Part shown: positions 1 to 11,823 of the stretch, in pieces
Position numbering within the stretch: position 1 is the stretch's first letter
How the letters are laid out: every line of letters starts with the position of its first letter
Origin: Plutella xylostella
Lineage: Eukaryota; Arthropoda; Insecta; Lepidoptera; Plutellidae
Assembly (NCBI RefSeq): GCF_932276165.1
Contig: NC_063986.1
Location: 4,848,501-4,912,500, forward strand
Length of the DNA: 64,000 bases
Direction: 5' to 3'
The notes under the pieces: generated by a model
What the model saw: the letters and a program-made list of their open reading frames with translations, nothing else
Databases searched by the model: none
What the model was told of the DNA's origin: nothing
Translations under genes and position numbers: made by a program

Positions 1-1090
1 TTAACTAGACTACTTAATTTCAATACGACAATGTTAGGACTACACGCAAGAGCTATTATTTATAAACTTCTTCATAAACATAGGCTATTATTACAACAAC
101 AAAAATACGTTTTAAACCGGGTTCACGTTAGTATCACTACAAGTTTTTTTTTTAACTTAAAAAAGTGACATAAACAATGTCGATTTATAGTGAGGCCTCA
201 TAGGTTTGCGTTGCGTCTAGTCTGGCCGCGAATAGCCTTCAATGATAAAATTGGACCTTAGTAGTCAGGACTTTTTAAATTATAATGATCATCATTTTAC
301 ATACATCTATTCTGATGTACCTACCTGTCAAGAATATGCGATAACCAACGTTTTTCATATTTGCGGGAAATATTTTAACGTAGTAATTTTAATGTAGCGC
401 TAAAATCGAAAATTAATAATTCAGTAAATTTTGCTTTTAATTACTTACCGTTATATTAGTATAAAGTTCATGTTTAAATTGTATAACATTAACTACACGT
501 GGTTTCTAAATGTGTTACCTTTGAAGATTATGTCATACCTTTGTTTGCTATATTTCGTTGACTGACATTGTTTGAATTAACAAAGTGATCTAGGTCTCAG
601 TTATAACGGATTACAAATCCGCAGAGAATAAAAAATATAATAAATATAATTTACTAAAAAAATATAATAAGTACCTATATTAAGGGTGACGTGCGTGATA
701 TATTAGGACCGGTACTTACGTGGGTTTATGATTTTAAACCATAGGATTACAAAAGGACTACAAAATCTGACAAGTCAAAGTGCCATTTGTGATATAATCC
801 ATTCACCTAAGTGTGGGATTGACACTAATAAACTAAATGTACCCAATCAGGAAGATAAAAAGGCACTTGTATTATCAAAGAGATAAGCACTGCAGGCTGT
901 GGAGCGATAAAGCTCCGCAATTACGATCATGATAACAAAAAAAACTAACATCAAAAAGTCCGAAAATCGGTTCATCTAACAACAACGAAGACAGAATACA
1001 TGCAAGAAGCGAACGTACCGCATCTCTTTCAATAAGAGAGCTAGTGATGTACGCACGCGGAAGGGTTAACATCGATACTTTTTATCGTAC
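1..1090. other. Putative NPF intron sequence, no gene seen
   Basis: AT-rich sequence with no convincing coding exon or repeat family. It follows the NPF cassette exon on the minus strand, so it is probably intron. I looked on the minus strand for a closing exon coding Phe/Tyr-Gly-Lys-Arg and did not find one, so the last exon is expected left of this window. Confidence 0.4.
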
Positions 1091-1210
1091 CTTGGTCGTG
1101 AGTGGTAGGCGTAAAGGCGGTCAAGCGTGTGGAGCTGGAGTAGGCGCAACGCGCGATCTAACGACGCTGGGTCTACGCGCTCCCCGTCCGACACGCCTCT
1201 CCGCCCGATC
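1091..1210 (-). CDS. NPF: Neuropeptide F cassette exon (second NPY-like module)
   Basis: This 120-nt stretch is open on the minus strand and GC-rich against AT-rich flanks. It is bounded by an AG acceptor (GGCAG at 1215-1211) and a GT donor (AAG|GTACGA at 1091/1090). Both ends are phase 2, matching the donor of the upstream NPF exon, so inclusion adds 40 residues without changing frame. After the junction Arg it reads I-G-R-R-G, an amidation plus dibasic cleavage signal. A helix-like segment follows (LDRALRLLQ...LDRLYAYHSRPR) that mirrors MADALRMLQELDKYYTQAARPR of the main exon. NPF peptides are secreted brain-gut hormones of the NPY family acting on a GPCR in feeding control. Inference: an alternatively spliced exon, as in reported insect NPF isoforms. 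The splice signals are weak and the closing exon is out of the window. A decayed duplicate exon is the alternative. Confidence 0.7.
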
Positions 1211-3263
1211 CTGCCAATATCGATATCGATATTATGAAGACGCAACACAACTCTAAACTCGACTCCCGGGGAAAAACACGACCAAGATACGACTTTCCAT
1301 AATTCATGGAACGAGGTGTATATCGAGATATTTATTATACCTATATTATTAAGATTTAGTTGAAATTATGTTATAAGACTATAAGACTTACTTATAATGA
1401 TTACACCAATGTACTTATTTGAAAATATGTACATTGTTCACCCAACTAACCCACAGGTATTCTTATTATTCATGATTTACGCATGAAAATATTATGAAAC
1501 TCAAAGCGGATATTTAAAATACCAACCTAATAACCAACGGAAAGCTTATAAAAATATTGAACACGTGTCAGCTTTCGACAAATTGCTTTTTTTTGCTCCT
1601 TTAATGATGTAGTACCTAACGAGCGTAACAATTTAATATAATTAACAATTAATTATTTTTAGCTTCAAAAATGGCAGTTAGATAAGAAAAAATATAAATC
1701 TTAAAACTTTAGAATTAGAATTCCAAGAAGATGATACTTATAATTAAATTCAAAATTGTAAAAAAGCATCTACAGGATTCATTGTCAAGATTTTGTATAT
1801 AATAACTAAACAATAAATGTTTTTATCCTTATTCTGGATTTCCATAAATGGCATTTTCACACATCAGCATCATTAAATTCAAACATATCCTGTGACCACT
1901 CTTTCGGTGGCTAATTTCAATCTACAACTTTATGCATGTACCTCAAAAATTTAATACGCTATGTGTAATTTTTATCAAGCCGAAAAATTATTTATAATTA
2001 TACATTTTATATATTTGGCTGGTTCACCAGTTGCGGACTATGGAAATGGAAAGTTGTTAAAAATAATTTTAATATATTACCCAAGTAAATAACGGATAAA
2101 AATATCGTCCGTTTCGCGCGGGAGACACGTTTCGCCAACACAACCAAAAATAATCCAACTGTTAGGTCAGCTTATCTGTATTTATTTCCTACGGTAATAA
2201 GTCTTTATAAGCTGCAATAACTACCATTTTCCCTTCCTTCCTTTTTTCCTTTAAGTAGTAAAAACTTTTCTATTTTATAGGTATTAATCTTATTGAAAAA
2301 TTGTCTACTAAATACCTACTTAGGCTTGTTCTTTTTTCCTTCATGAATTTGAATCCCGGATTTAGAGATGTAAAATTTTAGTTTCGGAACTTTGCGCTGA
2401 AAACTAATATTATCCATCCCTTACAAACTTGCACAAAGCAATGACAGCTATATTCTATTCATAAATATAAATATAATTATAAATAAATCCACAATAGGTA
2501 TTCCTATAGGAATCATAGATATCACGATAAACTCCGTGACGTACGGAAACTATGCGAGCGAGGAGACATATTGTAGATAACGCTACTCTCCGACTGGTCG
2601 ATAACAACAGCTAATTGGCACAGCACTTCAAGTACTCATTATTTAGCTCACACAAGCGTTAATATCAACGGTGAAGTGTTGGCTTAGGCTGCGCGTATCT
2701 GCTAATTCCTGTTATACGCTAATATTTAGCTTTCAGATCGGTTTGTGGGTAGTTCGGCGCTGTACCGCTTCCCAATTAGCATCAATGTGGAATGTTTTAA
2801 ACTGGTAGACGTAAAATTTAGGGTTTGCTTGCCCTGTTTATTTGGATTTCGGTTTGCCGCCGTGGTTGAAACTCAATTCGCATGTTTTAAGTACACTATA
2901 ATCCCATAATGAAATATGTTCATGAACTTAGTCTCAATAAATAATTTATAAATTAAAAAAGAACTAACGAAAGAAATGCGCAATCCATTTCAAACGACAT
3001 TTTAGTTTTATTAAGTGCGAGTTACAATACAATACTTTCTTCTTAAGTAGTTTAAAAAAGAAAAGGAAAAATCGTTTCCAACTTTCATTTGAATGAAGCG
3101 GTTATAAGTTATAACTTCCTTTGTGCGCCCACAATGAAAACGCATTGGAGCTGGCTTTTACAAACTATTTAGAAGTCTTTAGGAATAATCCAAGTTAAAA
3201 CCTCCCTACAACATAGTGGAAAAGACCTCATATTTTAACGGCTCTAAAGAGCTTTTTTTCATA
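1211..3263. other. Intron-like sequence, nothing recognised
   Basis: Lies between the NPF cassette exon and a hairpin repeat. AT-rich, with homopolymer runs and short ORFs only. I see no conserved coding or RNA motif. Confidence 0.4.
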
Positions 3264-3403
3264 CTGTTCTGTTTCACAATGTCTGGTTAGTGGCTACCTG
3301 ACGGATAAAATACATGCTGTCACTCTCTGTTATTATTTTTTAGACAGTGACAGCATGTATTTTATCCGACAGGTAGCGACTAACCAGACATTGTGGAACA
3401 GGG
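3264..3403. repeat. Long hairpin / foldback MITE
   Basis: Two arms of about 60 bp are nearly perfect inverted copies around a 13-bp T-rich loop. Both contain ACAATGTCTGGTTAGT and GGATAAAATACATGCTGTCA in inverted orientation. The structure is that of a small foldback MITE. No target duplication is clear. Confidence 0.75.
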
Positions 3404-4728
3404 GCTTTATTACCTGTCATTATCTTGCAGGTTGACTGGTAAAAAATGCTTTGCAAAATTATACTTAATTTTTTTCATTTTTAACTTTACTAAATTAACT
3501 AGTCTAGTAATAAACTAACCTTCATAAGTTTGTCGTAAAAAAAATATTTCGTAAAAGAAAAGACTTGCTGTACTACGAACTGACTTCACCACTATTTAGA
3601 CTGAACTACTTGTTAAGGCAATGTGTCCTTCGATTGTACGGTTCCAATTTCCAGTTTTGTCGTGAAGTGCAAAAAGCTTCAACTTTTCTCTCCTCGTTTA
3701 AAGTTTAAATTGTTACTCTGTACGATACTTTCGAACTTACGACAATCCAGAATTATAAAAATATACAGAATATTTTTATTTCACATAATATATTAATTAC
3801 AGAGTAGGTACTACAAACCAATTATAAATGTAAAAAAAAAACATGATTCCAAAGTTTTTTCCTAAGTAGGTATCTAATATGTGAACATTAAGGTACCTAC
3901 TTACCAACTTTTCTAATCTTAAATATCAAAATCTCACTCATTATTTTATTTTTTTCATTATACACCTCTTACATAGAGTAGGTACTAACAGATTTATACT
4001 AACAGTCCTAAAATACCAAATCAAAGGGCTACTATTACGGTGAATACTACTGTAAAAGGTAAATAGTCAATAATAAAATAATAAAATTTGACTCGTTCAG
4101 CAACAATACTGCGCTGCAAAATTTAATAGCAGAAGCTATAAATTTTAATTCATGGTTGTTAATGTATTGATTGTGAAATCGTTACTTGAAATTTTAGAGA
4201 TTATTCTTGACGTTGGTCGTCGACTTTGATGGCTGTAATGAATTCACGCCCTCGCTCATTTTTAAAAGTTTTATTAACCTCTAATGACGTAGGTTATAAC
4301 AGTAACTAACATCCAGTCAGGAGTAACTAGGTCCACCATTTACCACACTGATCTAAATACTGTGCTCAAAAAACATATGAACAGGTAAGGCAAAAGGTCG
4401 AGAAATTTTATCCGTCATTATTTTTTAATTCGTCATTTTCTAGAACTAACAAGTTCGTCGTTATTTACAAATAGAGACTTTTTATTTTCCTTTTCCCGAC
4501 TGATGCCATCCAGTGCTAATTAGCGAGCTCAAAGTAGACAAAAGAAAACAAATAAAATGCTGAAGTGAGTTCTGTAATTAAATTATACAGTTTATTTTGC
4601 CAACCATGGACTAAGACTACGTTATGAACACTGCACAATGATAATCAATTATTTAATCCACAAATGCACAAAATGTTTACTTACGTTCGTCTCATAAGAA
4701 ACAATTGATGCCGACAGGTGGACGCTTA
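3404..4728. other. Intron-like sequence, nothing recognised
   Basis: AT-rich, with TAGGTA-type low complexity. No coding exon or repeat family recognised. Confidence 0.35.
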
Positions 4729-5099
4729 CAGTGCGACAAACTTATCTGTTCCGGTGAGAGCGAACTAAATTGATCCATATCTCATTACTTACTAATGATA
4801 TTGTAAAAGATTAGATGGGTTTATCAACACCGCAAGAGCGAATTAACAATACGAGCAAACTTAAAATCTTATAGAAAAAAAAAACACGCACTCACGCCTT
4901 GTACTAAAGTACTCCTTTGCAGGGTAGGCAGAGGTGCATTGCTGCACCCACTTTTCGCCAGAGTGTTATGTTAGTCCCAATGTAATAGGGAGCGGGCCTA
5001 TTGCCATTTTACGGGCACATCCAAGACCCGAGTTATAGAATTAGGAAATATTAAAAATGTATGTGAGCTGTCACCGGAACAGATAAGTTTGTGGCACTG
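4729..5099. mobile_element. TA-flanked MITE interrupted by a SINE fragment
   Basis: Terminal inverted repeats begin CAGTG(C)GACAAACTTATC and continue through TGTTCCGGTGA; the right copy is at 5068-5099. TA dinucleotides flank both ends (4727-4728 and 5100-5101), as for Tc1/mariner-type MITEs. The middle is occupied by a truncated SINE. Confidence 0.75.
4875..5032 (-). mobile_element. SINE family 1, truncated (tRNA head missing)
   Basis: Matches the 3' half of the SINE copies at 52138 and 62673: the A-rich end, ACGCACTCACGCCTTGTACT, then a conserved block to CCAAGACCCGAG. The tRNA-like head is absent, as expected for a 5'-truncated insertion. It lies inside the MITE at 4729-5099. Confidence 0.8.
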
Positions 5100-6564
5100 T
5101 ACCTACCTTTAGAACGAAATAATAGGCACAGAGAGTGGCCGTAATTTCGCGGACGTTAACGCTCAAAGTTGGTCTATGATGACACGCCTCGGAGAGGTAA
5201 TGTCAGGTCTTTGCGAATGGCCTCTTTGTGGAGTAACATGATTGTGCGAAATTGCGTTTACTGTCTAACCGTTGTAGGCGCAAAATTGCATTAAATTTTC
5301 AAGGTGGCGAAATTTTCGTGGTAGGATTCTTTGGTCGAGACAGTAAAAAACATCTCTGAAACAGCACATGCTCTGAAATAAAGTTTTACTGACACGCTAT
5401 AAAACTTTAAAAATTCTCAAAAAATTAGGATTTGAATCCATCTTATTTTTTGTCTAATATCTAAATTCCTGCCTTAATCTACTTACCTACGTACCGTACT
5501 TTACAAATGGAATGAAACTGACATACTCAGCCACTTTATTGTATTTATTTTATAGGACTATTGATAAATAATATGAATTTGTTAGATATTTGAATAATTT
5601 ACCAAGTTGATTTTCTATCGCGTCATCGATCATTTTCAGGTAGAATCAGCAATTCAAATGTGAAACTGAACCATTCGTTTAATACTAAATGTAAATAATT
5701 ATATTTGTGACCAATGGTGCAGCAACTGAAATGTTTGGGTCATTGTTTCTAATCAGCGGCGTCATGATTTCAGTTTAATGTTGCGTTAAGTTTCCTGATA
5801 AATTTCCACTAGTTTTCCATAACTTGCTGTCTAAATCGCAACAAAATATTTATATTATTACTCTCAATAAATGGTTAACTAGAAAACTATACCTACTACA
5901 TTGTTTGTAGGGATAGCTGAATGAAATTTTAAGATTACTGTCTTTAATTTCAGCCATATACTTATTTAAAAGAATAAATGTAATTTTCAATTATTTGAAA
6001 AGGTTTTCTGTTAGGCTGCAACGGTTGCTGCATTACTACTTACCTGTGAAGTATCTTTACGTCGGCTCTTATCCACTCTTCCATGAAGGTACCTTCATAA
6101 CTTATTACTACAATAAACTTTGACAAAAGCTCATATCACTCTCACCATCGCCACCGGAGCTATAGCTGTGATAGGATAGGGCTTATGTTACGCCCATAGT
6201 AAAGTACTTCTTCCCTGTCAAATCCATACAAAGTTATGACACTTGGAAGGCCTTGACCTAATCGGCATCGCTTTTATACTACATAGCTTTATACTACATA
6301 GTGTTATCATAAATATATTTGCCTGAGTAGTACTTACCTGGCGGCTCGCAGTCTCATCCAGTCAAACATTCCAACTACTCGACAGATGATACGCGTAGTG
6401 TGGAATGCCATCTGGGTCGCTGGACTTACGGCCAGTAGTGGCTAGATGGGAAAAGCTGCGTATAATGACACTGTTTAGGCGATGAATATGTTCAGTGGAA
6501 GATTGCGAGCTAATCATCGTGAGGCCTTCGGACAGCTGAAAAACATGTGACAGTCGGGTTGATC
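5100..6564. other. Intron-like sequence with possible LINE debris
   Basis: Mostly AT-rich with no recognised gene. From about 6340 the composition changes and the sequence leads into a LINE-like 3' end. This may be LINE-derived, but I could not place it in a family. Confidence 0.35.
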
Positions 6565-6832
6565 ACTTACCCGACAACTCTCTCAGTACAAGCTCGTCGG
6601 ACTAGGCCTAAAGCCGCGAGACGAGACGCGTGTCCCCGCAGTGGAGACGTGATAAGTAATGATGATGATCATGATTTTTGCGACTACTCTCCACTTACCC
6701 GACAACTCTCTCACCGCAAGCTTGTGTTGGGAACCACCAACCCACACCCGCGTGGTGGACTAATCCTAAAACCCTTCCCTGGACCGAGACCTGTGCCCCA
6801 GCACATGATGGATAATAATGATGATGGTAGTG
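6565..6832 (+). mobile_element. Two tandem LINE 3'-end copies with (GAT)n tails
   Basis: Two successive diverged copies of a unit that also occurs at 10353 and 62530. The unit contains GTGGACTAGGCCTAAA-like and GTGCCCCAGCAGTGGGGACG-like blocks and ends in GATGATGAT repeats. A repeated 3' terminus with a simple-repeat tail is typical of 5'-truncated non-LTR retrotransposon insertions. Only 10-70 bp separate these copies from the NPF exon donor. Confidence 0.65.
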
Positions 6833-6841
6833 ACTACTCAC

Positions 6842-7001
6842 CTCGGCCTAGCAGCCTGTGTATAGTATTTATCCAGCTCCTGCAGCATGCGCAGTGCGTC
6901 GGCCATGTCGTGAGGGTTTTCCTCTCGAGCCTGCGCCAGGCACACGGCGGCGAGGAGCAGCGCGCACGCGACCAGCACACTCTTGCACATCATGGACATG
7001 G
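6842..7001 (-). CDS. NPF: Neuropeptide F precursor, signal peptide and NPF exon
   Basis: The exon starts after a C-rich tract and AG acceptor (7003-7002). Its ATG is at 6999-6997, and it ends at 6842 with AG|GTGAGT. Residues 1-24 form a signal peptide (MSMMCKSVLVACALLLAA..., Ala-Gln-Ala before the cut). The mature peptide starts R-E-E-N-P-H and runs through MADALRMLQELDKYYTQAARP, the amphipathic helix and C-terminal ARPR of insect NPF. The donor splits the last Arg codon (phase 2), so the next exon must supply Phe/Tyr and the GKR processing site. A second in-frame Met lies at codons 3-4. A MITE begins 34 bp upstream of the acceptor and LINE 3' ends abut the donor, yet the exon is intact. Family recognition is by motif, not search; this fits lepidopteran NPF1. 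Confidence 0.87.
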
Positions 7002-7036
7002 CTGTGGGGGGAAGCACCAGTAAGGACTAGGTTCTA

Positions 7037-7268
7037 CAGGGTGTTGCTAAAATGGTATACTAAGCCGAAAGAAGGTGACTCAGGGGGTCATTCTGAACAA
7101 CTTTTCTTCTACGAGTTTTGAAAATTCGCGAAAAAAAATATTATTTCTCCATAGTAAAAGTCACGTGGCCAACAAAGTTTCTATGGAAAAAGAATTTTTA
7201 TTTTCGTGAATTTCCAAAACTCGTAGAACAAAAGTTTCTGCTTAGTATACCCTTTTTGCAACACCCTG
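7037..7268. mobile_element. TA-flanked MITE (family A)
   Basis: Inverted termini CAGGGTGTTGC(T/A)AAAA...GGTATACTAAGC are flanked by TA (7035-7036, 7269-7270). The arms extend to an inverted CTACGAGTTTTG. An end fragment of the same family lies at 19170-19216. It sits just upstream of the NPF coding exon on the gene strand, within the region where a branch point would be. Confidence 0.85.
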
Positions 7269-7276
7269 TAGAGTTA

Positions 7277-7422
7277 GGGCCGATTTTTTGATCCGTGGTC
7301 AGCTTTAATTGGTATAGTCAAGTCACGAGCCAAGCATGAAAGCTGCATACGAATTTTGTTGGTTCTTGATGGTAGCCATTTTTGACCAATGGTTTTTGAC
7401 TACGGATCAAAAAAACTGGCCG
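7277..7422. mobile_element. Short MITE, 146 bp
   Basis: Inverted ends contain GGCC(G/A)nTTTTTTGATCCGT(A/G)GTCA, flanked by TTA on both sides (7274-7276, 7423-7425). It lies almost back to back with the MITE at 7037-7268. Confidence 0.7.
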
Positions 7423-10352
7423 TTATTCTACTTACATAATAAGGATAATACAGATAACTACCTAACTACTTAAAATATGTTGATTGATAATTGTCTTCCC
7501 TTTTAATTAAATAATAATATCGTCACACACACACGGCCATCTTAGCTGAGCGATTACAATAGCATAGTTAGTTTGTAAGCACTAATTTTCTGGGATTAGT
7601 TTCTACACTCACAGGTAATGAAAAAGTTCCACTGAGAAAAGCACCAAATTCCTCCTAAACGGAAAAGGCTATCTTAATGACACCTTCTGCAACATTGAAT
7701 TACATTGAACAGAGCATCAGGGTACTACCAACAAAATACCATACTTACCATTTTTTTTATCAAATTTTTGTAAAAAATTGTGTACGCGATCATCTTTTTT
7801 ATTAGTGTATCGCTATGTAAGACAAAGTTCTACAACAAATAATATCCATAGTACCTAAATAGATAAAGTTAATGCATGTAAGCAAAGAATAGCAGAGAGA
7901 GACTTGAGATGACTTTTTATACGATAAGCTACCATTTTCGATTAATTCTAGTAACAGATAAACATCAAAGCTTTTGTGCTTTTTCCATTTCCCGAGCTAA
8001 ATGTTTTTCGTCCAAATTCAATCAGATACCCACACAGCCCAAAGGTAAATTTGTTTTGTCCCTGTCAGTTTTTGCAACGCAAAACTTTTTATTTTATAAA
8101 TATGTAAAGTAAACATATTCATATTCATTTACATTAAGTACTTAAGGAAACTTTTCTTAAAGTAAATCTTTTCAGATAGTTGAGGCCAATTTATTTGAAA
8201 ATATTTTAATATACTATGTTATATATTTATAATAAAGAATTAGGTTCCTTTAAATTATATTTAGGTACGTATTAAGGAAAGTACCTAATATGATTTTTCC
8301 ATTGCACTTGAGACGCAAACATTTACATAATAGCTACTAATATTATCCATCTCATGAATAATGTATACGTCATTACATGTGCTTCCGGTGTCATTACCTA
8401 TTACATCTCTGGTGTATTCAATCCATTACCGACATAAATTCAATATTATATTTATTAAAATAATAAATTCAAATTTAATAGGTACATTTTGGGCGATATT
8501 TGACGGAAATGGCGAAATTTTCCTCAAGCTGATCTAAAATTAAATTAACTACCTAAGTACTAAACAATAGAAAAGAGCTATCCTTTACATAGTAGGGTAC
8601 TTACGCCCATACGATTTTTTTCTATAGATTATTCTTCTTTGAAAAATCTCTACTTATTTCATTAAGTCCCACTCAATCTTTATTTGAAATCAAACAGCCA
8701 ATGTCCAGGAATAGCGCTATTTATGGCAAAGCTTCCATAATGTGATTAAATTGTTAGTCTGTGTATTTAAAAGATCCGACAAAGAGAACTTTGCCTATAC
8801 TCTGTGGACAATGTCCTTTATTGTTTGACTTCAGGCTTTACCAGTGTGAGTTGGGAGTTACAGCCTGATCGATCAGGCAATATCGGTTTTCAACTAGTTT
8901 TTAGGGTTCCTTGTAATCAGGATATTTATTTGAAAATTCATTGGATAATTGGTTCGGATAATTCATTTGTGAACAGGCCAGGATTTGAACATAATAGCCT
9001 TTTACATCAGTGCCTAGATCCATAACGCCATCACGTATACTTAATAGCAACAATACATTTACAAAATTGTAAGCATACTTACAATATTTTGAAATGTAAT
9101 CCTTAAGAAGCTGGGCAGATAACAATGAATCAAAGGTTGATGTATGATATACAGGGTGTCCCAACACTTGTAATAATCCCCCTACGGCGGTAACAATAGT
9201 CTATTTTAGGGGACTTCGCTCTAGTAATTACACCTTTAATAATTTAGGTAGGTAAAGGTAAAGGTATATGTATTTAAATCGCAAAACTAGAAAGTTTGGC
9301 TACATTAAATATAAAGCAGTAGCTAGATAGGTAGTTTACTCCCTATAAAAAAATGTCACCACAACTTTTTCGGTTTCTGAAACGACTAACATTTCTAAAG
9401 CTTATTTTCATTTTCGCGAAATCTCCGTAAGGTTTAACAAAATAAGCTCACTAAGACTTAATATTATTTGTTATACACCTAAAACAGGATAAAGTACTTA
9501 CATATTTATTTTATTTTTTGCTAAGAAATTATACTTACTTTAGCTGTCGAAAAAACTTACAAAATCTAGAAATAGTTAGAATTATCAACATTTATAAAGT
9601 TTAGCTTCTACGTTGAGCCTTGCTTTGGCGCATCAATTTGAGATGGATAGACTTTACTATTACCTATTACTCGTATTGGTATTAAAATTAACAAACATGA
9701 AAACATCAATAACCCAACGGTTATTATTAACTACAACAATAAAATAATTATGCGCGGATTTAAACCAAAAGTATAAGATTCAAATTGTATATGACTCAAA
9801 TCTTAATTCGAACTATGAACACAAAGTTTCACCCTTTGGTCTTCATCAAACCAAACAGACCAACACCTCTATTTGCACAACAAGTTCTAATGTTGTTTTA
9901 TGTAATTTACATATGAAAGAGGGATCACGTGGATAACTGGAAGGGCCAATTTGCTATACCTTTCTCTTAAGCTTAATAGGATTTCGGACAGTCGAATTTA
10001 ATACTTTTGTTTCTAGTTGGTTTTCGTTTGCCTCCAGGGCCAGGAGCGTCAGTAATGTGAACCGGGTGCGTGTCATCTCTTCCGACATTTAAATGTGACG
10101 TAGGTACAAACAACCTACGTTAAAACATTATATGGGTATATTTTTTATCATATTATGCAAATCTACCTACTACCTATAAACTAAAGGGCCCACATCATGT
10201 CATCGTTCAAACACATTATAAGACCCAATAATCTATATTTATATATTTTTTACTGGCGAGATACAATCATTATTCTAGATACCTATGTATTATATTATTA
10301 GGTAAGTATTCGTCTAAGGTTGATGAATTTATTATTGTCGTTTATTATTATC
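7423..10352. other. Putative NPF intron 1, no gene seen
   Basis: AT-rich, with scattered short ORFs lacking conserved motifs. A fragment TACAGGGTGTCCCA at 9151 resembles the termini of TA-flanked MITEs, but no partner end was found. Confidence 0.4.
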
Positions 10353-10460
10353 TTGTCCACCAACCCGGACTTGGCCAGCGTGGTGGACTAGGCCTAAACC
10401 CTTCCTTCATTGGAAGGAGACCCGTGCCCCAGCAGTGGGGACGTAATGGGTCGTGATGAT
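10353..10460 (+). mobile_element. LINE 3'-end fragment
   Basis: Contains GTGGACTAGGCCTAAACCC, CTTCATTGGAAGGAGACCCG and CCAGCAGTGGGGACG, ending GGGTCGTGATGAT. It is nearly identical to the copy at 62530-62622. Confidence 0.7.
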
Positions 10461-11610
10461 TAAGTACTTGGGAATAATTTTCTTACATTTACCAAAACTC
10501 GCAAAGTAGGTATTTAATCTGCCATACTGTTTTGAGTTCAAAGCGTGCCATGGCAGGTATCTCAAGGAAACACTTGAGAAATTAGAAAAATGTGATTCTG
10601 TAGCTGCGTAGGGGTTCTGTACTTGATATTGTTCTGAGTTTTAGGTTTATTTAGTGAAAAAGTTTTTTTTTTGTAGCCATATAATAATAATAATAATAAT
10701 AAAAATATTTTATTTGTCAAATAAAAAGTTACAGTTTTACAGTTTTTTTTATTTTTTATGTCTGTAGTGTATGTATTTCTAAGCCCTTAATAATTTAGGA
10801 AACTGCATAAATACAAATGTTTATTCTACATTTTTCATGCTTGGCATGAAAGGAAAACAATCTCACCCCCAAATTCATAAAGTTTTTTGACACTTTACAA
10901 TAGGTTTTAAATTGACCTTTACGAATTTCAACTTTTTGGCTGACGTAAAGAGTCGTAACTCGTGTGTTTCGAAGTCAATTTTAATCATATTATAAATTTA
11001 AAATAGGTCTATGAATTGGAGGGTTAGTGTGTATTTGTCTGGTATATATTTTTATATAAAGCAACTAAAACCTTATACCTAGTAATATTAAACCAACTCT
11101 ACAACTAAATTTAAATCATCCGCTCTGTATCCTGGGACGGAAAATTTCATGTTAAGTATATCCATTTCACTACACAATCTAAGTAGGGTATGATGATCGA
11201 CATGACATTCTAATAACTGAATATGAATGTAAAATGGAAATAAAGAATCAACTACCCACCCGTCCAGTACTGCAAAATGAAAAAAAGTAGAATCGATTTG
11301 TGTTTAATTTCCATTTCGCTATGAATAAATCTGTCACTTCTGTAAGTTCAATGTGTGCGATGGACATACGACATTACCGTTTGACATTTCGATTTGCTTT
11401 TTAACTTTACCGAAAAAGGCTTTGTAGACTGCGTTGTCCTAGTAGACAATCGATTGAGTTAACGTGTATCGGTTTACTATGCCGAGTGTTCACAACTTGC
11501 TAATTATGTAATAACATACTCGTAAATGCATGCATTCTTTTTATTTTGTATCCAATCAGTTGAAAAGTTTTTGATTTTACTTACCAAAATATTTAATATT
11601 TAGTAATGTA
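10461..11610. other. No gene seen; short AAT microsatellite
   Basis: AT-rich sequence with an (AAT)n tract at about 10680-10701, which may be a retroelement tail. Nothing else recognised. Confidence 0.4.
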
Positions 11611-11821
11611 CGGTGGCCTGCGCCTAAAAGTATACAGGCGGAGTTTTTAAAATAGCGATCTTAAGCTCACATGCTGCTCAAGCACATCCACATTAACACC
11701 ACTGCTACGCACATCACACACAATACGTCCCCGGATTTATAACAGATGTAGCTGGTCCCTTCATGATCAGGGAACGCTATTTTAAAAACTCCGCCTGTAT
11801 AGTTTTAGGCGCAGGCCACCG
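11611..11821. mobile_element. TA-flanked MITE, 211 bp, near-perfect TIRs
   Basis: Inverted repeats of nearly 50 bp begin CGGTGGCCTGCGCCTAAAA and include CAGGCGGAGTTTTTAAAATA. Only a base or two differ between arms. TA duplications lie at 11609-11610 and 11822-11823. The close identity of the arms suggests a young or conserved MITE. Confidence 0.88.
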
Positions 11822-11823
11822 TA

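Noticed and set aside
6547..7121. Plus-strand ORFs of 158 and 87 codons
   Set aside because: They are antisense to the NPF exon and run through LINE 3' ends.
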